From the NCBI GenBank assembly GCA_963762605.1, contig CAVXLJ010000017.1:1-64000 (forward strand): a stretch of 64,000 bases of DNA, given 5' to 3'. Shown one piece after another: positions 1 through 8,184 of the stretch (position 1 is its first letter; every line of letters begins with the position of its first letter). The notes below the pieces were generated by a model. It saw only the letters and a program-made list of their open reading frames with translations. It was not told the DNA's origin and did not search any database. Origin of the DNA: CAVSRC01 sp963762605. GTDB lineage: Bacteria; Pseudomonadota; Alphaproteobacteria; Rhizobiales; Kaistiaceae. The position numbers and the translations under genes were made by a program.

Positions 1-161
1 ACCGTCGATTGCGGAAGTCCGAGTTCGCGGCTGATTTCGTTGACATTCAACAGCCCCTTCTGGCGCAGGAGCTTGAGAATGCGAACGCGGATGATCGACG
101 CCAGTCCTTTCAGGACATCAATGTCGTCATCGGGGCTGACGGTCAAAAAGCTTGGTTTCAT
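1..161 (-). CDS. ArsR-like winged-helix transcriptional regulator (N-terminal part only)
   Basis: The first 53 codons of a minus-strand gene start at an ATG at 159-161 and run off the left edge. The visible protein begins MKPSFLTVSPDDDIDVLKGL and continues into a helix-turn-helix with the words RVRILKLL and VNEISRELGLPQST, typical of ArsR-type winged helices. It faces the same way as the arabinoside transport genes at 0.5-6.3 kb. A TATCAG/CTGATA dyad lies about 40 bp before its start. From its position and the motif shared with the promoters at 6.37 and 8.02 kb I infer that it controls this cassette. The effector domain is outside the window. Confidence 0.7.
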   Translation of the reverse strand, partial: MKPSFLTVSPDDDIDVLKGLASIIRVRILKLLRQKGLLNVNEISRELGLPQST

Positions 162-201
162 TGCGATTCGCGGTGATAAATCCAGGGAGGCGGCCGGAAC
201 A

Positions 202-218
202 TATCAGCACTCCTGATA
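202..218. promoter_or_regulatory. dyad upstream of the ArsR-like gene (candidate operator)
   Basis: TATCAG and CTGATA form a perfect inverted repeat with a 5-nt spacer, 41 bp before the regulator start. The flanking words TGATACAT and ACATATCAG resemble motifs before the binding-protein gene (6366-6378) and the arabinofuranosidase gene (8012-8028). The rest of the 162-471 gap holds no gene that I can support. Confidence 0.45.
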
Positions 219-471
219 CATTGCACGCCATCCAACCCGTGCATTCTTTGGAAGTCTCAACGGGCGAGATGGAGCGCTTGAGACGCATGGACTGCCGGTT
301 GACAGTCCTACCGCCGGTTGTGCCCGGGGCAATGCGGCCAGTTGAGGAAACGGGCGCCAGCCATCGGACGGACAGGCGTCGTTCTGCTCGTCGTAACCGA
401 CCCAGTTCCATATTGAACCAATCGGCGGGCTGCGGCGCGCGGCATCGACGGTGAGCCCTGTTTGCAGCGCT

Positions 472-1326
472 TCAGCCAACAACCTCGTCCACGGGAAGGC
501 GTGCCGCGGCCGTCAGGCGGCCGGTGCCGGCATCGTCGGGCGAGAGCACCGAGTCGCGCAGGAGCTTGGTGTAGGCGTGCTGCGGGTTGGCCAGCACCTC
601 CTGCGCCGCTCCGGCTTCGACCACCCTGCCCTTCTGCATGATCATCACCCGGTCGCTGATGTAGTAGGCGGTAGCAAGGTCGTGGGTGATGTAGACGATG
701 GAAACCTTCAGATCGTCGCGTAGCGTCTTGAACAGATTGACGATCGACATGCGCAGCGATGCATCGACCATCGACACCGGCTCATCGGCGATCAGGAGGT
801 TCGGTTCGGAAACGAGCGCCCGGGCGATCGCCGCGCGCTGCAGCTGGCCGCCCGACAATTCGTGCGGAAAGCGGCCTTTCACCTCGGCGAGCGACAGGCC
901 GACCTTGCCGAGCGCCGCATCGGCCGCCGCTTCGCGCGCAGCCTGATTGCGGGCTCCGGTGAAGCGGGCGGCCGAGGAGTAGAGATAACGGTCGACCTTC
1001 TTCAGCGGATTGAAGGCTTCGAATGGGTTCTGGAAGATCGGCTGGACATGCGACATGAAGTCGAGTCGCTGCGACCGGCGGCGGATCTCGGTGAGGTTCT
1101 GGCCGCGAAAGCGGATGGCGCCTTCGCTCACCGGCAGGATGTTGAGGATCATCCGCGCCAGCGTCGTCTTGCCGCTGCCCGATTCACCGATGATGGCGAA
1201 GATTTCCGGCGTGTCGCTATCGAGCGTCAGGCTGACGTCGTCGACGGCGCGGAACAGGCGATGGCTGAGAATGCCGCCCATGCCGAAGGTGCGGGTGACG
1301 TGATCGACCGACAGCAGCTCGCTCAC
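472..1326 (-). CDS. oligopeptide-type ABC transporter ATP-binding protein (DppF/OppF-like)
   Basis: A 284-residue ABC ATPase that powers the permease pair at 2420-4297. Walker A is GESGSGKTT, the signature is LSGGQLQRAAIARAL and Walker B is LLIADEPVSMVD, with a later THD switch histidine. The C-terminal part is short, as in DppF/OppF subunits. The start is a GTG whose last two bases overlap the TGA of the preceding ATPase (GTGA, 1323-1326), so translation is probably coupled. It is the last gene of a five-gene importer operon. The linked GH51 enzyme suggests arabinose-containing oligosaccharides rather than peptides as substrate; this is inference. Confidence 0.9.
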   Translation of the reverse strand: MSELLSVDHVTRTFGMGGILSHRLFRAVDDVSLTLDSDTPEIFAIIGESGSGKTTLARMILNILPVSEGAIRFRGQNLTEIRRRSQRLDFMSHVQPIFQNPFEAFNPLKKVDRYLYSSAARFTGARNQAAREAAADAALGKVGLSLAEVKGRFPHELSGGQLQRAAIARALVSEPNLLIADEPVSMVDASLRMSIVNLFKTLRDDLKVSIVYITHDLATAYYISDRVMIMQKGRVVEAGAAQEVLANPQHAYTKLLRDSVLSPDDAGTGRLTAAARLPVDEVVG

Positions 1327-2420
1327 GACGCGGACCTTTCAGCGGTCTCCGCCCTGATCTCGCTGACCGACAGATCGCTTTCGGATTCGGAGGCCGGGTT
1401 GACGGCGAAGCAGGCGACCCGCCGGCGCGGCGCGACCTCGGTCATCGCCGGATGCGCTTGGCGGCAGATGTCCATGGCCAGCGGGCAGCGCGGATGGAAG
1501 CGGCAACCCGACGGTGGATCGGCAAGGCTCGGCGGCGTGCCGGGCAGCGCCGCCTTCGGGCTGTGGTCGCCGATCCGCGGCAGGCTGGCGATCAGATGCC
1601 TGGTGTAGGGGTGCAGCGGCTCGTGGAAGAGTTCCGCCGTCGGCCCCTCTTCCACCAGCCGGCCCGCATACATGATGCCCAGCCGATTGGAGATGTTGGC
1701 ATGCACGGTCAGGTCGTGGGTGACGAAGACCATGGAGGAATTGAACTGCTGCTGGGCCTCGAGGATCATGGCCAGCACGTCGCGCTGGACGACGACGTCG
1801 AGCGCAGTCGTCGGCTCGTCGGCGATGATGAACTCGGGATGGCAGACGGTGGCGAGCGCAATGGTGACGCGCTGACGCATGCCGCCGGACAGCTCGTGCG
1901 GATAGGAGGTGAGCACGTTGGGCGACAGGCGCAGGCGCTCCAGGTGCTCGTCGACGGCGACGAAGAAATCCTGCCGCGACAGGCCCATGTGCGGATAGGC
2001 GAAATCGAGGAAGGACTTGGAGATGCGGCGCACCGGATTGAGCACATTCATCGAGCCCTGCAGCACGCAGGACAGGTGGCTCCAGCGGATGTCGGCCAGC
2101 GTCGCGTCGTCGACCTCGTAGAGGTTCTGATCGAGGAAGCTGTACTTGATGGTGCCGCCGAGCACCTTGAGCGGCGGACGGATGGCGCCGGCGATGGTCT
2201 TGATGAAGGTCGTCTTGCCGCAGCTCGACTCGCCGGCCAGTCCGTAGATCTCGTCCTTGTTGACGGTCAGCGTGATGTCGTCGACGGCGCGCACTTCGCG
2301 CTCGATGCCGTAATAGGCCATCAGGTAATAGGCGCGCAGGCTTTCGACCTGGAGCGCGGGCACCGGCTTGCCATTCGCCTTTGCGGCGGGCCGGGCATTT
2401 GCGTTGGCCGTTGCCGCCAT
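1323..2420 (-). CDS. oligopeptide-type ABC transporter ATP-binding protein (DppD/OppD-like)
   Basis: A 365-residue ABC ATPase. Walker A is GESSCGKTT, the signature is LSGGMRQRVTIALA and Walker B is FIIADEPTTALD. The C-terminal region carries the oligopeptide/dipeptide transporter extension with the clustered words CRFHPRCP and MDIC typical of OppD/DppD. A longer open frame reaches 2546, but the ATG at 2418-2420 (MAATANANARP) is preferred because it overlaps the stop of the upstream permease (ATGA). The two ATPases form a heterodimer in this family. The N-terminal 25 residues are Ala/Asn-rich and precede the nucleotide-binding fold. Confidence 0.9.
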   Translation of the reverse strand: MAATANANARPAAKANGKPVPALQVESLRAYYLMAYYGIEREVRAVDDITLTVNKDEIYGLAGESSCGKTTFIKTIAGAIRPPLKVLGGTIKYSFLDQNLYEVDDATLADIRWSHLSCVLQGSMNVLNPVRRISKSFLDFAYPHMGLSRQDFFVAVDEHLERLRLSPNVLTSYPHELSGGMRQRVTIALATVCHPEFIIADEPTTALDVVVQRDVLAMILEAQQQFNSSMVFVTHDLTVHANISNRLGIMYAGRLVEEGPTAELFHEPLHPYTRHLIASLPRIGDHSPKAALPGTPPSLADPPSGCRFHPRCPLAMDICRQAHPAMTEVAPRRRVACFAVNPASESESDLSVSEIRAETAERSAS

Positions 2421-3289
2421 CAGCGTGAGCCCTCCATGCGGGCCAGCCGGCTGCGCGGGTCGATGTATTCGTTCATCGATACCGACAGCAGGTAGAGGCC
2501 GATGAAGGTCATGATGACGATCGCTACGGGCGCGGCGATCCACCACCAGACGCCGGCGACCAGCGCGGTGTGCTGGTTGGCCCAGTAGATCATCGTGCCG
2601 ATGGTCGGGGTGTCGATATTGGTGAAGCCGATGACCGACAGCGTCACCTCGAGGCCGATCGACCAGTTGATGTTGTTCATCGTCGTGGCGAAGACGATCG
2701 GCAGCACGTAGGGCAGATGCTCCTGGGCGAGGATTCGTCCGGTGCTCATGCCGGAGAAGATGCTCTGCGTCGTGAACTCGCGCGTCCGCAGGCTCATCGC
2801 CACGGAGCGGATGAGGCGCGCGTCATAGGGCCAGCCGAGCGAGGCCATGGCAACCGCCAGCAGCTCCCACGACATGTGATCCTTGAAGATGAAATAGACG
2901 AGAACCAGGATCGGGAACGGCGGGAAGACGACGAAGGTGTCGTTGATCGACATCAGCACGCGATCGGCGGTACCGCCGAGATAGCCCGCGGTCAGCCCGA
3001 CGACCAGCGATATGATGCGGCTGATCAGGGCGACCGTGATGCCGAAGAACAGGCTGTTGCGGATGGCGAACGTCAACTGCCAGAAGACGTCCTGACCGCG
3101 GGAATTGGTGCCGAGGATGTGCTCCCATGAGGGCGGCGTATCGAACGGGACGATATATTGCAGGCCGGAGGGATAGGGGGAGAAGTACGAAGCCGTCGCC
3201 GTACCCAGAACGATGATGATGAGGATTGCGCCGAGTGCGAACTCGCGATTGTAGCGGAACAGATCCCTGATGATGGCAAAGACTGACAT
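2420..3289 (-). CDS. oligopeptide-type ABC transporter permease (DppC/OppC-like)
   Basis: A 289-residue inner-membrane permease. The N-terminal cytoplasmic segment and first membrane helix (FALGAILIIIVLG) are followed by the DppC/OppC hallmark HILGTNSRGQDVF, then five further hydrophobic segments. The coupling-helix region lies around the EHLPYVLPIV segment. The start at 3289 abuts the stop of the partner permease, and the stop overlaps the next ATPase start. Together with the DppB-like protein it forms the channel of the importer. Confidence 0.9.
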   Translation of the reverse strand: MSVFAIIRDLFRYNREFALGAILIIIVLGTATASYFSPYPSGLQYIVPFDTPPSWEHILGTNSRGQDVFWQLTFAIRNSLFFGITVALISRIISLVVGLTAGYLGGTADRVLMSINDTFVVFPPFPILVLVYFIFKDHMSWELLAVAMASLGWPYDARLIRSVAMSLRTREFTTQSIFSGMSTGRILAQEHLPYVLPIVFATTMNNINWSIGLEVTLSVIGFTNIDTPTIGTMIYWANQHTALVAGVWWWIAAPVAIVIMTFIGLYLLSVSMNEYIDPRSRLARMEGSR

Positions 3290-4297
3290 CTATTCGCCCA
3301 CCCTCACGCGCGGATCGATGAGAGGATACAACAGGTCGATGATGAAGACGGCCGCAGCGACCGCGATGATCGATATCGAAGCGATGCCGATGACCAGGCT
3401 GTAGTCGCCGGCATAGACGGCGCGGATGAGCAGGTTGCCGACGCCGGGATAGCCGAAGACGACTTCGGTGATGACAGCGCCGTTGAAGATGAGACCAAGC
3501 GACAGCGCCAGCGCGGTGAGCTGCGGCCCCATGGCGTTGCGCATGATGTACGAGATGAGAATCTTGTGCCGGTTGACCCCGCCGAGTTCGGCGAAGTTCA
3601 CGTAGTCCTCGGTGACGATGTTGGAAACCAGCGCCCGCATGCCGATGAAAGACGGGCCGACGCCGACCAGAACCAGCGAGAGCACCGGCAGGATCGCGTG
3701 ATTGATGACGCTCGAGATGTAGGCCCAGTCAAAGCCCCGGGCGAGGTTGATCTGCGAGGAGCCGGTGATCGGAAAGATCGGCCAGACATAGCCCAACAAT
3801 ATCAGCAGGACGAAAGCCATGATGTAGTTGGGGATCGGCTGCAAGGCCGTGGCGATGACGCCGGTCAGCTTGAGCAGCCGGTTCTTGCGGTAGTACCCGG
3901 CAAGCCCGCCGAGGAAGTTGCCGAGAGTCCACGAAATGAGGGTGGCGACCGAAAGCAGGCCGAACGTCCACGGCAGCGCACGCCAGACCAGCGTCGAGAC
4001 CGGCGTCGGGAACGCCGATAGCGACGGCCCGAAATCGAACACCGCAATACGCTTCCAGAACACGACGTATTGCTGCCAGAGACTACCTTGCAGGCCATAA
4101 AGCTCGCGCAACGCCTCGCGGGTCTGCGCGACCGCCGCCGGATCGGACTGGGAGAAGCGTGTGGCCGCCGCTATCGCCTGTTCGACCGGATCGATCGGCG
4201 TGGCATGCGTGATGAAAAAGGCAAGGTTGATGCCGACAAAGACGACCAGGACGAACTGGCCGAAGCGTCTGAGAGCGTAGCGGAAGAAATGCCTCAT
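3290..4297 (-). CDS. oligopeptide-type ABC transporter permease (DppB/OppB-like)
   Basis: A 335-residue inner-membrane permease. It begins MRHFFRYALRRFGQFVLVVF, the usual DppB/OppB amino end with a first membrane helix followed by a long periplasmic loop. Several hydrophobic helices follow, with a coupling-region segment near MRALVSNIVTEDYVNFAE. It is separated from the upstream binding-protein gene by 70 bp containing a 12-bp perfect hairpin, and directly abuts the next permease gene. Confidence 0.9.
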   Translation of the reverse strand: MRHFFRYALRRFGQFVLVVFVGINLAFFITHATPIDPVEQAIAAATRFSQSDPAAVAQTREALRELYGLQGSLWQQYVVFWKRIAVFDFGPSLSAFPTPVSTLVWRALPWTFGLLSVATLISWTLGNFLGGLAGYYRKNRLLKLTGVIATALQPIPNYIMAFVLLILLGYVWPIFPITGSSQINLARGFDWAYISSVINHAILPVLSLVLVGVGPSFIGMRALVSNIVTEDYVNFAELGGVNRHKILISYIMRNAMGPQLTALALSLGLIFNGAVITEVVFGYPGVGNLLIRAVYAGDYSLVIGIASISIIAVAAAVFIIDLLYPLIDPRVRVGE

Positions 4298-4323
4298 CCC
4301 ATCGCTTTCTTGCCGGAATAAGG

Positions 4324-4349
4324 GCGAGACGGCCGGACGGCCGTCTCGC
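4324..4349 (-). other. intercistronic hairpin between binding protein and permease genes
   Basis: GCGAGACGGCCG (4324-4335) and CGGCCGTCTCGC (4338-4349) form a perfect 12-bp stem around GA. It lies just after the stop of the solute-binding protein and before the permease. Such hairpins commonly protect the binding-protein message or partly terminate, giving more binding protein than permease. There is no T-run, so full termination is unlikely. Confidence 0.6.
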
Positions 4350-4367
4350 TTGTTGTTGCAACTGATC

Positions 4368-6272
4368 CTACTTGGCGCCCGTCGGGTGGAGCTTCACCAT
4401 CATGTACTTGGTGTTGGCCCAGTTCGGCACCGGATCCGTGTAGGGATCGGTCTCCGCATTCGGGTAGCCCGTCCAGTACGTCGTGTCCATGACCGTGAAC
4501 ACGTTGTACGAGAACAGCGGGATGTTCGGCATGTTCTTCACGGCCAGCTTGATGAACTGCTGGCCAAGCTCGATGCCCTTGGGATCGTCGAAGCCGATCG
4601 CGCGGATCTGCTCGATGATCTTGTCGAGCTCCGGATCCTTCCAACGCTGCCAGTTGCGCGGCGGCTGGAACTTGCCGGGAGGCGACAGGAACTCCGAGTG
4701 CCAGGAGTCGAGGAAGAACGACAGGTCGGGATGACCGCCCCACGTCTCCACCGTCCAGGCCATCGTCACTTCGTTCTGGCCATTGAACATGTTGCTCCAC
4801 ATGGCCGTCGGCTTGGCATCGATCTTCGAGTCGATGCCCTGCTGCGACCACTGCTGAGCAATCATGCTGCCCGCACGGGTCATCACCGGGCGGTTGTCGC
4901 CTTCGGTCGCGATGGTGATCGTGAAGGGCTGGCCGTCCGGCATCATCCACTTGCCGTCCACCTTCTTGTAGCCAGCCTTCTCGAGCAGCTCACCAGCCGC
5001 CTTGACGTCCTGCTTCCACCAGCCGTGACCGAACGCGGTCGCGATCGCCTTGGGATCGGTCGGAATCTGATCGCCCATGGACGGCCGCAGCATGTCGGCG
5101 ATCTCCTGCCCCATATTCGGGTCGTAGGGGTGGATCACTTCCTTGCCCGTGTCGATGGTGAAATCCTTCAGCCACTGCTCCAACGGATCGAAGTAGAAGC
5201 CCGGATAGGTGCCCGTCGGCGGGACATCAATGGCCGAGATCGTGGCCGCGCCGCGATAGGCCGCCATGTCGATGGCCTTGATGTCGAGCATCAGAGCCAG
5301 CGCCCAACGCACGTCCGGATTGGAGAACTTCGGCAGCTGGTCGTTGAAGACGACCATCGGCAGAGTCGGGTCCGGATGGGCATAGGGGAAGCCCTTGAAC
5401 CAGCCACGGGACGACGGATTCGACTTGATCAGCGCCATCGCGCCTTCCGGCGAGGTGTCGTGGATGATGTCGAGCTGGTGGTTCTTCTGCAGGATCACGC
5501 GCTTATCCGGCGGGCCCGGATCGATGTAAGCGACGTATTCCGGGCCGGGTTCGCCGAATTTCGCGAGTTCCGTCCGCTTCCAGTCCTGACGCTTCTGCCA
5601 GACGAACCAGGTGCCGTTCGGGTCAAAGCTCTTCAGCGTATAGGAGCCCAGGCAGACCGGCGGGTTGAACTGGAACTTGGCGGGATCAGCCTGCTTCTCG
5701 AAGACGTGCTTGGGCATGATCCACAGCGCGCTCCAGCGCACGGTGAAGGCCGCGTGGAAGCGCGAATTCGGCTTCTTCAGCTTGAAGACGACCGTGTACT
5801 TGTCCGGCGCCGAGACGGTGTCGACATTGGCCGCCATGCGCGCGCCGTCATTGAATTCGCCCGGGTGGGCCATCTCGGTCTGGACGGTGTAGACGACGTC
5901 GTCGGCGCTGAACTCGACGCCGTCGCTCCAGTAGATGCCCTGGCGGAGCTTCACCGTCATCTCGGAGAAGTCCTTATTGTAGATGGGCTTGTCCGCTGCC
6001 AGCGAATTGTCCCAGACCTGGTTGTTCAGGCCGTGGTCAGGGTCGATGTACCAGAGCGTGTCCATGCACAGCTGCTGGAGACCGGTCGAAGTGCCGTTCG
6101 GTTTCGGCACCCAGATGTTGAAGTTGGACGGATCGGTCACCGTCCCCTCGGGGTTTTCGGCGATGAGGGTCTGATTGCGCGGGATACCCGCCAAAAAGTC
6201 CTCCGCCGCTTGCGCCTGGCCGACGAGCGCTAGACTGCTCACCGCCAGCGCGAGCGTTACAAGCTTGCGCAT
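4368..6272 (-). CDS. extracellular solute-binding protein, family 5 (oligopeptide type)
   Basis: A 634-residue periplasmic binding protein. The ATG at 6270-6272 gives MRKLVTLALAVSSLALVGQAQA, a clear signal peptide with likely cleavage after AQA. A GGGAGGAA ribosome site precedes it, so the longer frame reaching 6356 is rejected. The body has SBP family-5 features (DPSNFNIWVPKPNG, SDGVEFSADDVVYT, FKLKKPNSRFHAAF) and is longer than average DppA (about 530 residues), as is common for binding proteins taking oligosaccharides. First gene of the importer operon. A CGATATATATCAT motif lies about 94 bp upstream. Confidence 0.9.
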   Translation of the reverse strand: MRKLVTLALAVSSLALVGQAQAAEDFLAGIPRNQTLIAENPEGTVTDPSNFNIWVPKPNGTSTGLQQLCMDTLWYIDPDHGLNNQVWDNSLAADKPIYNKDFSEMTVKLRQGIYWSDGVEFSADDVVYTVQTEMAHPGEFNDGARMAANVDTVSAPDKYTVVFKLKKPNSRFHAAFTVRWSALWIMPKHVFEKQADPAKFQFNPPVCLGSYTLKSFDPNGTWFVWQKRQDWKRTELAKFGEPGPEYVAYIDPGPPDKRVILQKNHQLDIIHDTSPEGAMALIKSNPSSRGWFKGFPYAHPDPTLPMVVFNDQLPKFSNPDVRWALALMLDIKAIDMAAYRGAATISAIDVPPTGTYPGFYFDPLEQWLKDFTIDTGKEVIHPYDPNMGQEIADMLRPSMGDQIPTDPKAIATAFGHGWWKQDVKAAGELLEKAGYKKVDGKWMMPDGQPFTITIATEGDNRPVMTRAGSMIAQQWSQQGIDSKIDAKPTAMWSNMFNGQNEVTMAWTVETWGGHPDLSFFLDSWHSEFLSPPGKFQPPRNWQRWKDPELDKIIEQIRAIGFDDPKGIELGQQFIKLAVKNMPNIPLFSYNVFTVMDTTYWTGYPNAETDPYTDPVPNWANTKYMMVKLHPTGAK

Positions 6273-6365
6273 CCGATATTCCTCCCTCAAGTACAGCGCG
6301 GTCGTCCCGCGCCTTTCTTGCGTCGTCAGTTTACATCCCACGAAATAGAGGGTCAACCGATGAAG

Positions 6366-6378
6366 CGATATATATCAT
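6366..6378. promoter_or_regulatory. shared CGATATRTATCAT motif, importer promoter
   Basis: CGATATATATCAT lies between the importer operon start and the arabinofuranosidase terminator. The same 13-mer with one change (CGATATGTATCAT) lies before the arabinofuranosidase gene. Two occurrences in an AT-poor background, both at promoters of one cassette, suggest a common regulator binding site. Confidence 0.5.
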
Positions 6379-6400
6379 TAAATTGGATAGTATCTCGGGC

Positions 6401-6454
6401 CGAAACTGCGCCCAGGGGCCGGATGGCGCAAGGTCACCATCCGGCCCCGTTTCG
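6401..6454 (-). terminator. strong hairpin after the arabinofuranosidase gene
   Basis: GGGGCCGGATGG (6415-6426) pairs perfectly with CCATCCGGCCCC (6437-6448) around a 10-nt loop. Outer CGAAAC/GTTTCG arms extend the structure. It begins a few bases after the stop of the GH51 gene and separates it from the importer promoter. There is no clear T-run, so it may be a message-stabilising or Rho-assisted end. Confidence 0.55.
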
Positions 6455-6460
6455 GTCCAC

Positions 6461-7969
6461 TCAGATCCCAACGCGGATCATGTGGTAGGACCGGGGAGGA
6501 AGCCTGCACCGCAATCCCGCATCGACCACGCTGGCACCCTTCCCCTTCTTGGGGACGACCAGCCCGGGCTTCTTGGCGGTGTTCGCCGCCTGCAGATCGG
6601 GATGAGCGATGGTCATGTGCTCGACGATTGCCTTCGGCTTGAAGCCGGCGAGGCTGACATCGACCGTCATGGCTTCGTCGGGATGACGATTGACGGCGAA
6701 GAAGGTCAGCGTCTTGCCAGCGTCGTTCTTGACGGCGGCAATGTCGAGATAGGGAACGTCGTCGGCGACCTTGGCATCGTAGGTGGGAACGTCCACCGAC
6801 ACGGCTAGCGCGTCGCCACGCCCATAGAGCGAAGCGAAGTAGAGCGGGTAGTAGGTCGTCTGCCGCCAGGCCGGACCGCCGGTCACCGTCATGATCGGCG
6901 CGATGACGTTCACGAGCTGGGCGATGCAGGCGATCTTCACCCGGTCGGAGCGCCGGATGAAGGTGTTCAGGATGCAGCCGACGACCAGAACGTCCTCGAA
7001 ATTGTAGACGTCTTCCAGCAGCGGCGGCGCAATCGGCCACTCCGAGCTGGCCATGTCCTTATGGTCCTGGTTACGGTTATGGTACCAGACATTCCACTCG
7101 TCGAAGCAAATATGGACGTCCTTCTTCGAGCGTTTCTTGGCCTTGGTATAGTCGATAACGCCGCCGATTGTATGGATATAGCGATCCATGACCACAGGTT
7201 TGGCAAGGAAATTCAGATAATCATTCTCGTAATTCTCGAAATACATGTGAAGCGACACATGGTCGACGGCGTCATAGCACTCGTCAAGAACGGTTGCTTC
7301 CCATTCGGGATAGGTCGGCATGTAGCTGTGGGACGAGCCGCAGACGACCAGCTCCAGCGAGGGATCGTACATGCGCATCGCCTTGGCGGTCTCATGGGCG
7401 ACGCGGCCGTATTCGGCGGCGGTCTTGTGGCCGACCTGCCAGGGACCGTCCATCTCGTTGCCAAGGCTCCATACCCTGACGTTGTAGGGGTCGGCGCGAC
7501 CGTTCTTCTTTCTCAGGTCGCTCCAATAGGTGCCGCCCGGATGGTTGGCGTATTCGAGCAGGTTGCGGGCGGCGTCGAGGTCGCGCGAGCCGAGATTGAC
7601 GGCCAGCATCATCTGCGTGTCGGCCGCCTCGCACCAGGTGCCGAACTCGTCGGTGCCGACCCAGTTGGGCTCCTTGGTGCGCCATGCGAGGTCGAGCCGC
7701 ACCGGCCGCTCCTCGCGCGGACCGATGCCGTCTTCCCAACGATAGGCGGAGACGAAATTGCCGCCGGGATAGCGCACCAGCGGCGGCCTCAGATCGCGCA
7801 CCAAGTCCAGCACGTCGCGGCGAAACCCGTTCGCGTCGGCCGTCTTGTGGTCCGGCTCGTAAATGCCGCCGTAGACCGCGCGGCCGAGGTGCTCCAGGAA
7901 GGCGCTGTAGACCCGATCGTCGATCGGACTGATGACAAAATCCTTGTGGACTGATACCCGCGCCCTCAT
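6461..7969 (-). CDS. abfA: alpha-L-arabinofuranosidase, GH51
   Basis: A 502-residue cytoplasmic glycoside hydrolase releasing terminal alpha-L-arabinofuranose from arabino-oligosaccharides. The TIM barrel shows the GH51 signatures RYPGGNFVS (residues 66-74), WSLGNEMDGPWQ (167-178, acid/base Glu172) and CFDEWNVWYH (288-297, nucleophile Glu291). A C-terminal beta-sandwich follows. No signal peptide is seen, as expected for an enzyme acting on imported oligosaccharides. The length matches the family. The start has a GGGAG ribosome site. It neighbours the oligopeptide-type importer, which makes arabinosides the likely transported substrate. Confidence 0.95.
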   Translation of the reverse strand: MRARVSVHKDFVISPIDDRVYSAFLEHLGRAVYGGIYEPDHKTADANGFRRDVLDLVRDLRPPLVRYPGGNFVSAYRWEDGIGPREERPVRLDLAWRTKEPNWVGTDEFGTWCEAADTQMMLAVNLGSRDLDAARNLLEYANHPGGTYWSDLRKKNGRADPYNVRVWSLGNEMDGPWQVGHKTAAEYGRVAHETAKAMRMYDPSLELVVCGSSHSYMPTYPEWEATVLDECYDAVDHVSLHMYFENYENDYLNFLAKPVVMDRYIHTIGGVIDYTKAKKRSKKDVHICFDEWNVWYHNRNQDHKDMASSEWPIAPPLLEDVYNFEDVLVVGCILNTFIRRSDRVKIACIAQLVNVIAPIMTVTGGPAWRQTTYYPLYFASLYGRGDALAVSVDVPTYDAKVADDVPYLDIAAVKNDAGKTLTFFAVNRHPDEAMTVDVSLAGFKPKAIVEHMTIAHPDLQAANTAKKPGLVVPKKGKGASVVDAGLRCRLPPRSYHMIRVGI

Positions 7970-8011
7970 CGGAATCGCGCTCCCTCACAGCTTCTTAATT
8001 ATCGTAAGTTC

Positions 8012-8028
8012 CGATATGTATCATATCG
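8012..8028. promoter_or_regulatory. CGATAT-5-ATATCG dyad upstream of abfA
   Basis: CGATAT (8012-8017) and ATATCG (8023-8028) flank GTATC, a perfect 17-bp dyad about 43 bp before the abfA start. It contains CGATATGTATCAT, nearly identical to the motif at 6366-6378. Candidate operator for the ArsR-like regulator at the left edge. The rest of 7970-8184 shows no gene. Confidence 0.5.
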
Positions 8029-8184
8029 ATGCGAGTAATCGGGTGCAATAGTTTGCAGCCAGTTTCACCCGACGCGGAGCCGGGGTGCCACCGCACATCG
8101 CGGCGATAAACAGCGCATGCGGATTGGCCATATGATCCGGCGGCCGGCGATCTGCTGCCGTCGCCTGCCCCGATTGCTGAGGCC

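Noticed and set aside
4350..6233. 627-codon plus-strand frame opposite the oligopeptide-type binding protein
   Set aside because: Antisense shadow with His/Arg/Asp-rich composition; the minus-strand gene has a signal peptide and family motifs.
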